From Thermoproteota archaeon (GTDB lineage: Archaea; Korarchaeota; Korarchaeia; Korarchaeales; Korarchaeaceae), in assembly GCA_027491485.1 (NCBI GenBank), contig JAOZGR010000001.1:372001-436000 (forward strand): 64,000 bases of DNA, in the 5' to 3' direction. Every line of letters begins with the position of its first letter. Positions within the stretch are counted from its first letter, which is position 1. Of the stretch, positions 1 to 9,020 are shown piece by piece. The notes below the pieces were generated by a model, which saw only the letters and a list, made by a program, of their open reading frames with translations, had not been told where the DNA came from and did no database searches. The position numbers and the translations under genes were made by a program.

Positions 1-1
1 C

Positions 2-724
2 GTCATAACCCCCCAAATGTGGATGGATTTTTCGCCTCCTGAGGCATTAAGAATGCTCATGTTCAAAAGATACCACGGAACTAGAAATATATCTCTCCAG
101 AGCTCTCCTCTATATATAAATGAACTTGAAAGGAACATCCGGAGATATCACGAATTGGAACGGATAAAGAGTGAAAGGGACAGGATTACCATAAAGAGAC
201 TCATGGAGTATACGTATCTCATGGAAGGAGTTCCCAAGCCTTGGCCCTACAGATACTCCGCTGTTCTTAGTGTGGTATCGATGCTTCCTAAGGATATGAG
301 ATTCGAGGAATTATTGAGGCTTTCCGCGGATTTGATCTCTAGATACTATGATGTAGGCCCTAATGAACTAATGATGGATGGTAACTTCAGAAGGTATGTC
401 TTTTATGCCAGGAATTACGTAGATAACTTTGGGAGAGAGATAGGCCGAATAGAAATACCAAGCAATGTTCTTGAGGTGGTAAATAGGTTTGTCCACTCCC
501 TCACCGAGGACATGGACGAGGATGTAATACAAGACACCGCTTTCAATACAGCCAGGTCCTCTAATATCCCAGTCAGAGAGTTCTTTAAGGCCATTTATCT
601 CATACTATTAGGACAACCAGAAGGACCTAAGCTAGGTCCTCTAATACATAGAGTAGGGGTAAATAAGTTTAAGGAACTTTATAGAAGATCATTGGAGGAA
701 GGTAGGATTGTCAGAAAAGAGTGA
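2..724 (+). CDS. lysS: Lysyl-tRNA synthetase, class I, C-terminal part (truncated by window start)
   Basis: This is the C-terminal half of a class I lysyl-tRNA synthetase, which charges tRNA-Lys in the cytosol. The reading frame is open to the window edge. It starts with VITP just after the place where the KMSKS loop normally sits, then has the class I LysRS block PPEALRMLMFKR and a long helical anticodon-binding region. The end carries the family's QPEGPKLGPLI segment. The ATG at 17 is internal, not a real start. The catalytic HIGH half lies outside the window. The next gene starts at a TTG inside its last codons, so the two are probably co-translated. The identification rests on motif recognition only. 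Confidence 0.85.
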   Translation, partial: VITPQMWMDFSPPEALRMLMFKRYHGTRNISLQSSPLYINELERNIRRYHELERIKSERDRITIKRLMEYTYLMEGVPKPWPYRYSAVLSVVSMLPKDMRFEELLRLSADLISRYYDVGPNELMMDGNFRRYVFYARNYVDNFGREIGRIEIPSNVLEVVNRFVHSLTEDMDEDVIQDTAFNTARSSNIPVREFFKAIYLILLGQPEGPKLGPLIHRVGVNKFKELYRRSLEEGRIVRKE

Positions 725-1184
725 TCGTGTAAAAAGACTGTTGATGTTGAGAGACTTCCTCAAGAAAAGGTTAAGAAAACTAGAGAAGGAGGTGATAGAG
801 CTCAGGAAAATGATGGAGGTTCTAGATGAGGTTCTCCTTGAACAGACCCTTGTCACAGCTGATCAGTTAAAGGCAATCCCACAAAGGCTTGAGGAAAGGG
901 AGTTACTAAGCGATCAAGGTACTCTGTTGGGCATTATTAGGATAGATAGAGGAGAAGGTACCATTTTGTTCCTTCCGAGTGAAGGTGTATTGATAGATGC
1001 TAGGGAGAGACCCATAAGATCGTTTCTTTTGCGGAAGATAGAGGAGTACGGAGCTAGACACTTCATTGAAGAGGCTAGTGATGGTAGATTGAAAAACCTT
1101 AGAATTGAGGGAGTTAGCTCCAAAGATATAGATAAGATGGTAAAGCTCATGAGATGGGCCTTAGTAAAGTCTGTAGTTCAGTAG
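708..1184 (+). CDS. Coiled-coil protein of unknown function
   Basis: A 158-residue protein that I do not recognise. Residues 5-50 are rich in Lys, Glu and Leu with a heptad-like pattern, suggesting a coiled coil. The remainder alternates strands and helices (IIRIDRGEGTILFLPSEGVLID and following) and could be a small globular alpha/beta domain. No catalytic motif or membrane segment is visible. It starts at a TTG that overlaps the end of lysS by 17 bp, so it is likely translated from the same message. Its end overlaps the convergent glycosyltransferase by 7 bp. An opposite-strand frame here is a shadow. Confidence 0.6.
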   Translation: MSEKSDRVKRLLMLRDFLKKRLRKLEKEVIELRKMMEVLDEVLLEQTLVTADQLKAIPQRLEERELLSDQGTLLGIIRIDRGEGTILFLPSEGVLIDARERPIRSFLLRKIEEYGARHFIEEASDGRLKNLRIEGVSSKDIDKMVKLMRWALVKSVVQ

Positions 1185-2374
1185 ATCACACTCATTATAA
1201 CACCTAAAGCCCTATCCAAGAAATCCCAGTCCCTGTATCTATTTCTAAACTCTGAAACCCTTCTGTAAATGGTCTCATTATTCAGCAGGTATCTGAGCGT
1301 TGAAAAGAACCTCTCTTCCACATAAGCCTGCTCAAGCATCACTCCTAACTTCATCCTATGTATATTTCTAGCATTCTCGTACTTCTCCGTTTGCCCAGGG
1401 ACTGGGATCATGAGAAGGGGTTTCCCGCACACTAGGGCCTCTGATATGGTAGTGTGACCAGCCCTGGATACCACTAACCTCGCCTTGGAGAGTAAATCCC
1501 ACTTGTTTGGTAACCAACTATATACCGTAACGTTCTCATTTATTTGGTATGATCTCACTTCCCCTACTTCACCCAGAGAGATTATAAAATGGAATTTCCT
1601 AAGATCCTCTGGTATTTTCTCAAGGACTTTTGAAAGCTTATTCCAGAGTGATCTCCTCTCAGCTCCTGGTCCCGATATTAGTATCAGTACGAGATCCTCT
1701 AGCTGACCATCCGTACATCTAGGTTCTATTAGTGGTCCTGTAAACACGGTCCTCAAGGCAAGCGATTGCGGGAGGCCATTAGTATGGAACCTAGATATAG
1801 TGTCAGGAGGAGGAAAATCTGCTATTAATGATGCATGAGAAAGCGCCCATAGCCTTGTTATCGCTGAGTTTACTATCTTCTCTATAAGTTTTGAGAGAAG
1901 ACCGTAGTCCTCTTCTAATAATCCATGGCTCTTGCCGAATATACTAAGCGAACCGTCTATGAGAGGAGCCAGGAGGAGTTTTGGTTGATTCAAGACGACG
2001 ACTGTGGGAAAGTCCAGATAGTAAGATGCCATTAATGTAGAAATTCTAGAGTCGGATATCACTACATCAGGCGATATTCTTTCTATATTATCCTTCTCTC
2101 TGTTAATATGGTTGATAAATTTCTTGAGCTGCGAGATGCTCGTTAATGTGCCCCTTATATCAGGCTGACCGTCCGGGCCTTGTCTCCACATCATCTCCTC
2201 GCCGCCTTCAACGATCTCTGCTTCATTCATGTGCTCCTTCACGTAATTGATCGCTTCACCATACGTTGAAAAGTATACCTCGAAACCACGCTCTTTCAGT
2301 CTCCTACCTAAGGATACGCACCTTGACGCATGTCCCAGCCCTATTCCTAAGGGAGAAATGTACGCCTTAAGCAT
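1178..2374 (-). CDS. GT28-like (MurG-type fold) glycosyltransferase
   Basis: A 398-residue GT-B glycosyltransferase. The N-terminal domain starts AYISPLGIGLGHASRC with the glycine-rich acceptor loop of MurG-like enzymes. The C-terminal domain has VVSRAGHTTISEALVCGKPLLMIPVPGQTEKYENA, the nucleotide-sugar binding signature of GT28. It probably moves a sugar from a nucleotide donor to a lipid or protein acceptor; the substrate cannot be told. I chose the ATG at 2374, one base after the AMMECR1 stop codon; a longer frame starting at 2446 would run deep into that gene. It is the last gene of a leftward DUF89-AMMECR1-GT28 group. Archaeal homologues of this MJ1255-like type are mostly uncharacterised. 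Confidence 0.75.
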   Translation of the reverse strand: MLKAYISPLGIGLGHASRCVSLGRRLKERGFEVYFSTYGEAINYVKEHMNEAEIVEGGEEMMWRQGPDGQPDIRGTLTSISQLKKFINHINREKDNIERISPDVVISDSRISTLMASYYLDFPTVVVLNQPKLLLAPLIDGSLSIFGKSHGLLEEDYGLLSKLIEKIVNSAITRLWALSHASLIADFPPPDTISRFHTNGLPQSLALRTVFTGPLIEPRCTDGQLEDLVLILISGPGAERRSLWNKLSKVLEKIPEDLRKFHFIISLGEVGEVRSYQINENVTVYSWLPNKWDLLSKARLVVSRAGHTTISEALVCGKPLLMIPVPGQTEKYENARNIHRMKLGVMLEQAYVEERFFSTLRYLLNNETIYRRVSEFRNRYRDWDFLDRALGVIMSVIY

Positions 2375-2375
2375 T

Positions 2376-2987
2376 CTACCCCATCTCTTCTCTGATGATC
2401 TCTCCCCCGGGACTTTTCTCAGTGAATATTTCTGCTGAGAATGCATAGATTTCTGTATCTAATTCCAACCAACAGTCATACCAAAGTCCGGCTTTCAAAC
2501 AAGTCTGATTCAGAAATTCGATTGAGTTCCAAGAGTATTCTACAGCCACTTGAGGGAGTAGTAGGCCCGAATAAGGGCCCTTCCTTACTATTATTCCATG
2601 TTCACCGATCTTAACTATATCAGGGAGCTTCCTTCTGTCACTGACTTTGGTGTCTATTCTCTCTGGAGGAGTTAGTACAGACACCTCTACTAGGACCTCA
2701 GGCAATTCTTCTGGAGATAAAGGTGGGAACCTCGGATCTTCGAAGGCTGCAGCTACAGCTGCCCTGATTACCGCTTGGTAGAGAGGTAATATCGGTTCTG
2801 GGTACCCAATACATCCTCTAAGAGAATTGTCTGCATATCTCTTTAGGGTAACAAAGGCACCTGAAGGTTTTAGTAACTTCTCATATGCGGGTTTCACTTT
2901 AGGAAGCTTGTTATTAGATAGATACGATTGGATAGAGTATCTGGCAAGCCTAACCAGGTAAATTCCCTCTTCTAATGTCAGGTACAT
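2376..2987 (-). CDS. AMMECR1-domain protein
   Basis: A 203-residue protein of the AMMECR1 family, conserved in archaea and eukaryotes, with no firmly known activity. The hallmark LRGCIGY is at about residues 57-63. Another conserved segment is FEDPRFPPLSPEEL, followed by the beta-rich C-terminal part (VEVSVLTPPERI, GPYSGLLLPQVAVEY). The ATG at 2987 is preceded by a strong AGGAGGTGA Shine-Dalgarno sequence overlapping the end of the DUF89 gene. The stop codon sits just before the glycosyltransferase start, so three genes form an operon. In other archaea AMMECR1 often neighbours radical SAM or Memo proteins; none is next to it here. Confidence 0.88.
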   Translation of the reverse strand: MYLTLEEGIYLVRLARYSIQSYLSNNKLPKVKPAYEKLLKPSGAFVTLKRYADNSLRGCIGYPEPILPLYQAVIRAAVAAAFEDPRFPPLSPEELPEVLVEVSVLTPPERIDTKVSDRRKLPDIVKIGEHGIIVRKGPYSGLLLPQVAVEYSWNSIEFLNQTCLKAGLWYDCWLELDTEIYAFSAEIFTEKSPGGEIIREEMG

Positions 2988-2991
2988 AAGT

Positions 2992-3858
2992 TCACCTCCT
3001 TAGTAATGCGATTGGACTTCTTACATCTACTCCTACATGCTCAGCCACAGCTTCACACTTAACTGTAAGTAAATGTAAGACAGGAGTCCCGAGGTTCAGT
3101 TCCGTTAATGTCTCATAATTAGCCATTCCCTTTGCAATGACTAGTTTAGAGGCTTTAAGTATGTTCATGTTAGTCTCGCTTTCCATATCGGGCATTACAC
3201 CCAAGGGAGACTCCAGACCGAAGATGTAAGGGCTCTCATAGTGGTTTTTAACCTCATTTAATGTTACATCATCTGCTACTGGATCTTTTCTTGCGAAAAT
3301 GTATACAGTTCTTCCCAATCCTTCCAGATAATTTATAAGAAGCAGATCTATTGGGAGTTCGTGGGCATTATCCAGTATATATGAGATTATATCGCCCGAA
3401 TCTAATTTAGTTATCAGGTCGAAGGCACTCTCCGAGTGATCTATACCTAATCCTCTATTTATTGATTTCATGAACCTCTCTGCTATATCATCACTACCGT
3501 GTAGGGGGATCTCATAACCGTTTATCGCCGAGGCGTTTAGAACAAGCCATCTAAACTTATGATAGCCCTCTGGGAGGTTATTTAGTTCTTTAGCTATGAG
3601 AGGAGCTATGTTTTCAGAGACAAATTTCATAAGTTTCCCTTTAAAGCTTTTATATGGATCTGGGTTCCTTGAAACCTCCTTAAGTGCCCTCTCTCTTAGC
3701 GCTGCTATGTGTGCTGGGGTAATTGCTTTTTCTAGCTCCTTATCAAGTATGCTTATTACCTTCTTAATGAAAACCATTCTATCCCTGCTTAATAGCATTT
3801 GCGCCTCTTTCGTAGCTACCTTTAATATACATGCGGGACATCTGTAGTCGGTTCTCAT
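2992..3858 (-). CDS. DUF89 / ARMT1-like damage-control phosphatase
   Basis: A 288-residue protein of the DUF89 family, metal-dependent phosphatases thought to remove damaged or surplus phosphometabolites. An N-terminal CPAC motif (residues 8-11) is typical of the archaeal subfamily. ILDNAHELPIDLLLINYL has the conserved Asn and Glu, VYIFARKDPVADDVT has the metal-site Asp, and SKLVIAKGMANYETL is the last conserved block. The ATG at 3858 has no Shine-Dalgarno but lies about 26 bp from the TATA-like element at 3881-3892, so the message is probably leaderless. It leads the leftward operon with AMMECR1 and the glycosyltransferase. Confidence 0.8.
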   Translation of the reverse strand: MRTDYRCPACILKVATKEAQMLLSRDRMVFIKKVISILDKELEKAITPAHIAALRERALKEVSRNPDPYKSFKGKLMKFVSENIAPLIAKELNNLPEGYHKFRWLVLNASAINGYEIPLHGSDDIAERFMKSINRGLGIDHSESAFDLITKLDSGDIISYILDNAHELPIDLLLINYLEGLGRTVYIFARKDPVADDVTLNEVKNHYESPYIFGLESPLGVMPDMESETNMNILKASKLVIAKGMANYETLTELNLGTPVLHLLTVKCEAVAEHVGVDVRSPIALLRR

Positions 3859-3880
3859 CGAAGATTGTCGTACGAAACTG

Positions 3881-3892
3881 ATTAATAGTTTA
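3881..3892. promoter_or_regulatory. Shared TATA element between divergent DUF89 and tpiA genes
   Basis: The AT-rich element attaatagttta lies almost midway between the two divergent start codons, ATG at 3858 (minus) and ATG at 3910 (plus), about 26 bp from each. This matches the archaeal TATA-to-start spacing for leaderless transcripts in both directions. No second candidate is seen in the 51-bp gap. Confidence 0.5.
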
Positions 3893-3909
3893 CCTCACGA
3901 TTAATCCGT

Positions 3910-4576
3910 ATGAAGGAGACTCCAAAGCTCCTAATTAACCTCAAATCCTATAAAGAATCCTTTGGTGAGAGAGCCCTAGAAATAGCTAGAGAAGCTGAAA
4001 GGGTGTGGAGGGAAACAGGGGTACTAATAGGTATAGCTCCTAACATCATCGATCTCAAGTCCGTGTCCTCTCGGGTAGACATACCGGTATATGCGCAACA
4101 TGTTGATCCAGTGGATGTGGGAGCTTATACGGGTTATATACCTCCTGAACTTGTCAAGATGATCGATGCATATGGTTCTATTATAAATCACTCCGAGAGG
4201 CAGGTTCGCCTACACCATATTAGTGACGTTATAAGGAGAATGAAGGAGTTAGATCTCTCCTCTATAGTATGTGCTCCAACACCTAAGGAATCGGCTGCGG
4301 CAGCAGCCCTAAGTCCTAATGCCGTAGCGATAGAACCTCCAGAGCTAATAGGGACAGGGATTTCGGTATCTAAGGCAAAGCCAGAGGTAATTGAAGGTTC
4401 ATTGAAGGCTGTAATAGACGTTAACCCAGAGGTAGATTTACTGTGCGGAGCCGGTATAACGAGTGGAGAGGATGTAGCTGCAGCTATTAGACTAGGAAGT
4501 TATGGAATACTTGTAGCCTCTGCCGTCGCCAAGAGCCCAGACCCTTATAGAAAAATTAAAGAGTTAGCCGAGCCCC

Positions 4577-4590
<14 letters not shown>
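3910..4590 (+). CDS. tpiA: Triosephosphate isomerase
   Basis: A 226-residue archaeal-type (short) triosephosphate isomerase, interconverting glyceraldehyde-3-phosphate and dihydroxyacetone phosphate. Visible active-site parts are the Asn-Leu-Lys near the N-terminus (NLKSYKESFG), the catalytic His in IINHSERQ, the catalytic Glu in AIEPPELIGTG, and the phosphate-binding LCGAGITSGED and GILVASAVAKS loops. The length fits the archaeal family, which is about 25 residues shorter than bacterial enzymes. It starts at ATG, apparently leaderless. Its last 14 bases overlap the convergent fbp gene, so two enzymes of the same gluconeogenic pathway meet tail to tail. Confidence 0.95.
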
Positions 4591-5674
<1,084 letters not shown>

Positions 5675-5752
5675 AAGATCACCCAAGTAGGTCTGAGATG
5701 TTATAAAATAAAGTAGGCTTAAGATGGGCGCTACAATCATTCAAATGACTCT

Positions 5753-6400
5753 TCAGTCGAACACCAGATAATCTCCTTCAGCTAATATTCTCCTGAGTTT
5801 ATACACTGCCCTCCTTACATCTGATTCTTTCTTAGCCCCTGTACATACTAGACTACCAGAGGCAAATATTAGGAATACTACATCAGGATCCTTCATTCTA
5901 AATATCAGCCCTGGGAATTGCTCGGGTTCATACAAAGTATTAGGCAACTCCAAAGCTAGTTTCTCTATGTCTACTTTAACAAAAAGCTTTGCTGATGCTA
6001 CTATATTTTCCGCTTTTATTAGCGGCTTCTTCTTCACATCTATCCCGTGCTTTTTGAGCACCTCTATAGCTGCATTGATAGCTCTAGCTGACTCTTCTAC
6101 CGATTTAGTCCCAGTACATACGAATTTACCACTACTAAACAGTAGTAAGGCTGCTTTTGGTTCATCTAACTTTAGAACTAGCCCGGGAAATTTTTCAGGG
6201 TCATATCTGGACTTCTTTATCTTTCTAGCTATTTCCTGAAGATTTAACCTTTGTCTAATGTCTGCTGATGATACTACATTCTGTATAGTTATTTCAGGTT
6301 CCCTGAGCTCGTTTAGAATTTTTTCAATATTTCCTTCTTCGGAAATCTCTTCAGTGCGTTCGTCGCCCTCACTGCTATGGAATGACATATTTTTCACCAT
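5753..6400 (-). CDS. tbp: TATA-box binding protein (TBP)
   Basis: The general transcription factor that bends TATA boxes and recruits TFB and RNA polymerase. The two direct TBP repeats are plain: ITIQNVVSSADI, PEKFPGLVLKLDEPKAALLLFSSGKFVCTGTKS in the first, and IKAENIVASAKLFVKVDIE, PEQFPGLIFRMKDPDVVFLIFASGSLVCTGAKKE in the second. An acidic N-terminal extension of about 35 residues (SSEGDERTEEISEEGN) precedes the saddle and is longer than in many archaea. The ATG at 6400 is close to the predicted transcription start behind a strong TATA box at 6424-6433; an ATG 12 bases further in is an alternative. TFB lies 1.9 kb upstream. Confidence 0.97.
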   Translation of the reverse strand: MVKNMSFHSSEGDERTEEISEEGNIEKILNELREPEITIQNVVSSADIRQRLNLQEIARKIKKSRYDPEKFPGLVLKLDEPKAALLLFSSGKFVCTGTKSVEESARAINAAIEVLKKHGIDVKKKPLIKAENIVASAKLFVKVDIEKLALELPNTLYEPEQFPGLIFRMKDPDVVFLIFASGSLVCTGAKKESDVRRAVYKLRRILAEGDYLVFD

Positions 6401-6423
6401 TGCGCTATATCAGACCTATCGAT

Positions 6424-6433
6424 TATATATAAA
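6424..6433 (-). promoter_or_regulatory. TATA box of the TBP gene
   Basis: On the minus strand this reads TTATATATAA, a near-perfect archaeal TATA box, centred about 28 bp upstream of the TBP start codon. It would place the transcript start within a few bases of the ATG at 6400, making a nearly leaderless message. TBP may therefore act on its own promoter. Confidence 0.6.
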
Positions 6434-6540
6434 GCAATAATGATATCTATACCTCCCGCATCCACCTAGACAACCTAATAAAGGACTAACTCTCATACCA
6501 ATATTTTTAGGAAAAAGCTAAAAATTGTTTCAATTATAAC

Positions 6541-7128
6541 TCATTCCGCATTATCATCGATATTATTGATGCTATCTCCTTTGTGGAAGATATCCTGAGA
6601 GCTTTTTCCTCCAAGCCTCCTTACGTACTCAAAAATCATGATCCCTGCTATTATAGTAACTATAGCTACTTTAGCGGGTAAGCTCTGAAATGTATTTAAT
6701 ATGGATCCTAAGTAGGGTATTCTGAATATCACCTTTCCATAGATATCTTTCGCAGTCCTATAGCTCGGATCAGGTACTGGGTTTGCATCACCTTTCGTGT
6801 AAAATATTGGGCCACTATCCGTATAGCTCACCCTTACGATCCTATGAACTATTAGGGAGCTAGACCAAGGCACCTTGAATACTATTATATCTCCGACCTT
6901 AAGCTCGTACGGATTGGCCTTGATTACTATTAAGAGGTCTCCGACCTGAAATGTAGGTTTCATGGATCCAGAGGTCACTACGGTGAATGGCGACTCTACC
7001 CCCGTTATGGCTGGGATGACCACTCTAAATAGTAAGAAGAATACCAGGAATAGTGTAGCTAAAACCAGTAGTTCTCTAGCTGCCCACTTATTAGCATCCT
7101 CATTTGGCAATTTAGATCGCCTTAACAA
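6541..7128 (-). CDS. Signal peptidase I (archaeal/ER type, S26B)
   Basis: A 195-residue membrane protease that cuts signal peptides from secreted proteins. A first membrane segment lies at about residues 19-41. The catalytic Ser is in TSGSMKPTFQVGDLL, the catalytic His in SLIVHRIVRV, and the conserved Asp residues in YTKGDANPVPDPSY, the Ser-His-Asp pattern of archaeal and ER signal peptidases. A second hydrophobic stretch at about 149-166 suggests a C-terminal membrane anchor. It starts at TTG 7128, 17 bp inside rpoP, so the two are co-expressed. Other TTG codons shortly after are possible starts. Confidence 0.9.
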   Translation of the reverse strand: MLRRSKLPNEDANKWAARELLVLATLFLVFFLLFRVVIPAITGVESPFTVVTSGSMKPTFQVGDLLIVIKANPYELKVGDIIVFKVPWSSSLIVHRIVRVSYTDSGPIFYTKGDANPVPDPSYRTAKDIYGKVIFRIPYLGSILNTFQSLPAKVAIVTIIAGIMIFEYVRRLGGKSSQDIFHKGDSINNIDDNAE

Positions 7129-7255
7129 CCTTAGGTTCTTCTTTTCTGACTTTCCTCAAGATTCTATACCCGCATCTAGGACATTTGAAGTCCTTGAAGT
7201 ATTCCTCCATCTCCTCCTTAGTAAATACATAGCCGCACCTAAGACATTGGTACAT
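7112..7255 (-). CDS. rpoP: DNA-directed RNA polymerase subunit P (Rpb12 homologue)
   Basis: A 47-residue zinc-ribbon protein beginning MYQCLRCGYVF and continuing FKCPRCGYRILRKVR, the CxxC...CxxC fold and basic tail of archaeal RpoP/Rpb12. In the polymerase it sits next to Rpo3 and helps open-complex formation. It starts at ATG 7255 with a GGGAG just upstream. Its last 17 bases overlap the signal peptidase gene. Together with TFB just upstream and TBP downstream it makes this a transcription-factor neighbourhood. Confidence 0.88.
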   Translation of the reverse strand: MYQCLRCGYVFTKEEMEEYFKDFKCPRCGYRILRKVRKEEPKVVKAI

Positions 7256-7297
7256 GTTTCTCCCACTTCATAGCGAACCTCATCAGGTTTTAAAAAA

Positions 7298-8323
7298 TTA
7301 CTCCCTGGGAGAAGTTTGGGTCGCCGCTTTCAGCTTCTCGGATATCCTCCTCTTGATCTCGTTCAATTTTTCCTCAGTAAGTTCCTCCAGCCATTTCTTC
7401 CTAGCTTTCTGTATAAGTTCCTTATATCTATTCCTCACCGTGACCTCAGTCACATTGGCTGCTTGTGCCAGCTCCCTCTGGGTCCTATGTATTCCAAGTT
7501 CTTGACAAGCCATATAGACTGCTGCAGCTGCTACCCCAACAGGCTCTCTTCCCATAGTAGCTCCGTTTTTCTTGGCTATCTTGATTATCCTTATCGCTTG
7601 AGTAGCCACTTCTTCTGGTAAATTGAGTTTGGAACATATGAGATACACGAAGTTCTCCGGTTTAGGAGGTGGAATTTGGATACCAAGTTTTCTAAATAAG
7701 AATCTAAAGCTCCTTCCTACTTCTTTCTCCTCTAAGGAGAAGTACTTAGAGACTTCCTCTAATGTTCTTGGTACATCTGTTCTCCTACATGCAGCATAGA
7801 TGACAGCGGCAACCATGGCATCCATGCTTCTACCTTTGACTAGTCCGGCCCTCGCCGCCATTCTGTATAGGGTTGCTGCGTCCTCAACAGTCTCTTGTGG
7901 GAGGTTTAGAGATTCAGCTGCATCTCTAATTTTTCTGAGGGCTGGTTCTACGGTCTTCTCCTTTGAGTCCGCTACATGCTTTTGGGTCCTCTTGAGCTGA
8001 TTCACTGATTTCTTGCTAAGCCCTCGCGTGAGAGTTATGTCTGTATCAAGACCGAAACCTGGCCTTAAAGGCGTAACGGGAGCGCCTGCATGCGCTCTCT
8101 CTATGTATTCCTCTGAATCAAATGCTCTCCAATCCTTGGAGAAGTTGAGAACACTCGAATCTATTATAAGACCACAGTCTTGACAAACTAGATCCCCAGT
8201 TTCCGGGTCCTCAACTATGTTAGTACTTCCGCAGCGTGGACATTTAAACTCCTCCTCACGTTCAGATGTCTCGGAGGAGGATGTTTTCTTCTTCGACTTC
8301 TCTTTAATCAGATACCCCACCAC
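7298..8323 (-). CDS. tfb: Transcription initiation factor TFB
   Basis: A 341-residue TFIIB homologue that bridges TBP-DNA and RNA polymerase. The N-terminal zinc ribbon is FKCPRCGSTNIVEDPETGDLVCQDCG. The B-reader/B-linker region (SKDWRAFDSEE, RGLSKKSVNQLKRTQK) follows. Then come two cyclin folds, around LRKIRDAAESLNLPQETVEDAA and FVYLICSKLNLPEEVATQAIRI, with a helix-turn-helix QRELAQAANVTEVTVRNRYKEL at the end that reads the BRE. Two GTG codons in a row are possible starts, preceded by AAGGGGTG. A TATA-like ttataa at about 8363-8368 on the upstream side fits its promoter. Confidence 0.97.
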   Translation of the reverse strand: MVGYLIKEKSKKKTSSSETSEREEEFKCPRCGSTNIVEDPETGDLVCQDCGLIIDSSVLNFSKDWRAFDSEEYIERAHAGAPVTPLRPGFGLDTDITLTRGLSKKSVNQLKRTQKHVADSKEKTVEPALRKIRDAAESLNLPQETVEDAATLYRMAARAGLVKGRSMDAMVAAVIYAACRRTDVPRTLEEVSKYFSLEEKEVGRSFRFLFRKLGIQIPPPKPENFVYLICSKLNLPEEVATQAIRIIKIAKKNGATMGREPVGVAAAAVYMACQELGIHRTQRELAQAANVTEVTVRNRYKELIQKARKKWLEELTEEKLNEIKRRISEKLKAATQTSPRE

Positions 8324-8384
8324 CCCTTAGTAAATTGCCGAATATCCTAGGCAAGTAGCCCCTTATAAAAGTTACGGTAAACTT

Positions 8385-8531
8385 ATGAGCAAGTTAATAG
8401 TGAGCCCTTACCTGAATACAATAATTGTCGAAGGAGTATCATGGACAAATCTGCTTGATTCCATAGCTCCACTTATTTCACTGATACTTACATTGACCGA
8501 CCATACTGAAGGAAAAATATTTAATGATTAG
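8385..8531 (+). CDS. Possible 48-residue small ORF
   Basis: An uninterrupted ATG-to-TAG frame of 48 codons lies in the otherwise empty gap between TFB and tRNA-Gly. The predicted peptide MSKLIVSPYLNTIIVEGVSW and its continuation is hydrophobic with a short Asp/His-rich tail and resembles nothing I know. A ttataaaa element lies about 20 bp upstream, slightly too close for a standard leaderless start, and it serves TFB at least as well. No Shine-Dalgarno is seen. It may be chance. Confidence 0.2.
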   Translation: MSKLIVSPYLNTIIVEGVSWTNLLDSIAPLISLILTLTDHTEGKIFND

Positions 8532-8584
8532 CAGCCTAACCACTAGAGCTAAAGTTTTTAGATCCCCTCTCCATATTGTGGATG

Positions 8585-8661
8585 GCGGCCGTAGTCTAGC
8601 CTGGACAGGATGCCGGCCCTCCAAGCCGGAGACCCGGGTTCAAATCCCGGCGGCCGCACCA
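8585..8661 (+). tRNA. tRNA-Gly(TCC)
   Basis: The acceptor stem GCGGCCG (8585-8591) pairs with CGGCCGC (8651-8657), followed by discriminator A and an encoded CCA. The anticodon stem CCGGC/GCCGG encloses the loop CCTCCAA, giving anticodon TCC. The T arm is CCGGG-TTCAAAT-CCCGG. Position 33 reads C rather than the usual U. A TATA-like aaagttttta lies about 28 bp upstream. The next protein gene begins 23 bp after the CCA, so tRNA and mRNA may share one transcript. Confidence 0.95.
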
Positions 8662-8684
8662 CCAAGATATAAAGGTGGACGATA

Positions 8685-9020
8685 TTGAAGAAGGAACTTG
8701 AACATCAGATATCCCTCTTGGTCAAAGAACTAGCGAAAGAGTATGGCTTTACTACGGAGAAGTCCCTCGAGTTGGCTTCTGACTTAACAATAGCGTTCAT
8801 AAGATCCATATTATCCTCCAAGAGAAGACTCTCGAAGGTCTCGCATTTGCTAGATGGAGAATTAGAGTGGATGTATATAGCTTATTCTGTGAAGAGAACC
8901 CCAGTCTGCACGAGTCCATGCCTAATTTCTAACGACATAGAGAAGGTTATCAATGACTATGGGTTTAGGAATCTAAACTACATGATAATATTCAAGTCTC
9001 TGTGCGAGGGAAAGGATTGA
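8685..9020 (+). CDS. Hypothetical 111-residue soluble protein
   Basis: I do not recognise this protein. The first half is helical and charged (KKELEHQISLLVKELAKEYG). The middle has the basic SSKRRLSKVSHLL. A CTSPC pair follows, where two cysteines four apart could form a disulfide or bind metal. No signal peptide or membrane segment is present, so it is probably cytosolic. It starts at TTG behind AAAGGTGG and its stop overlaps the start of the caspase-like membrane protein (TTGA), so the two are translated together and may work together. It follows tRNA-Gly without its own clear promoter. Confidence 0.6.
   Translation: MKKELEHQISLLVKELAKEYGFTTEKSLELASDLTIAFIRSILSSKRRLSKVSHLLDGELEWMYIAYSVKRTPVCTSPCLISNDIEKVINDYGFRNLNYMIIFKSLCEGKD

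Noticed and set aside
914-1150. Antisense ORF across the coiled-coil gene
   Set aside because: Lies fully inside a better coding frame on the other strand, has no start signal and no recognisable protein features; a shadow frame.
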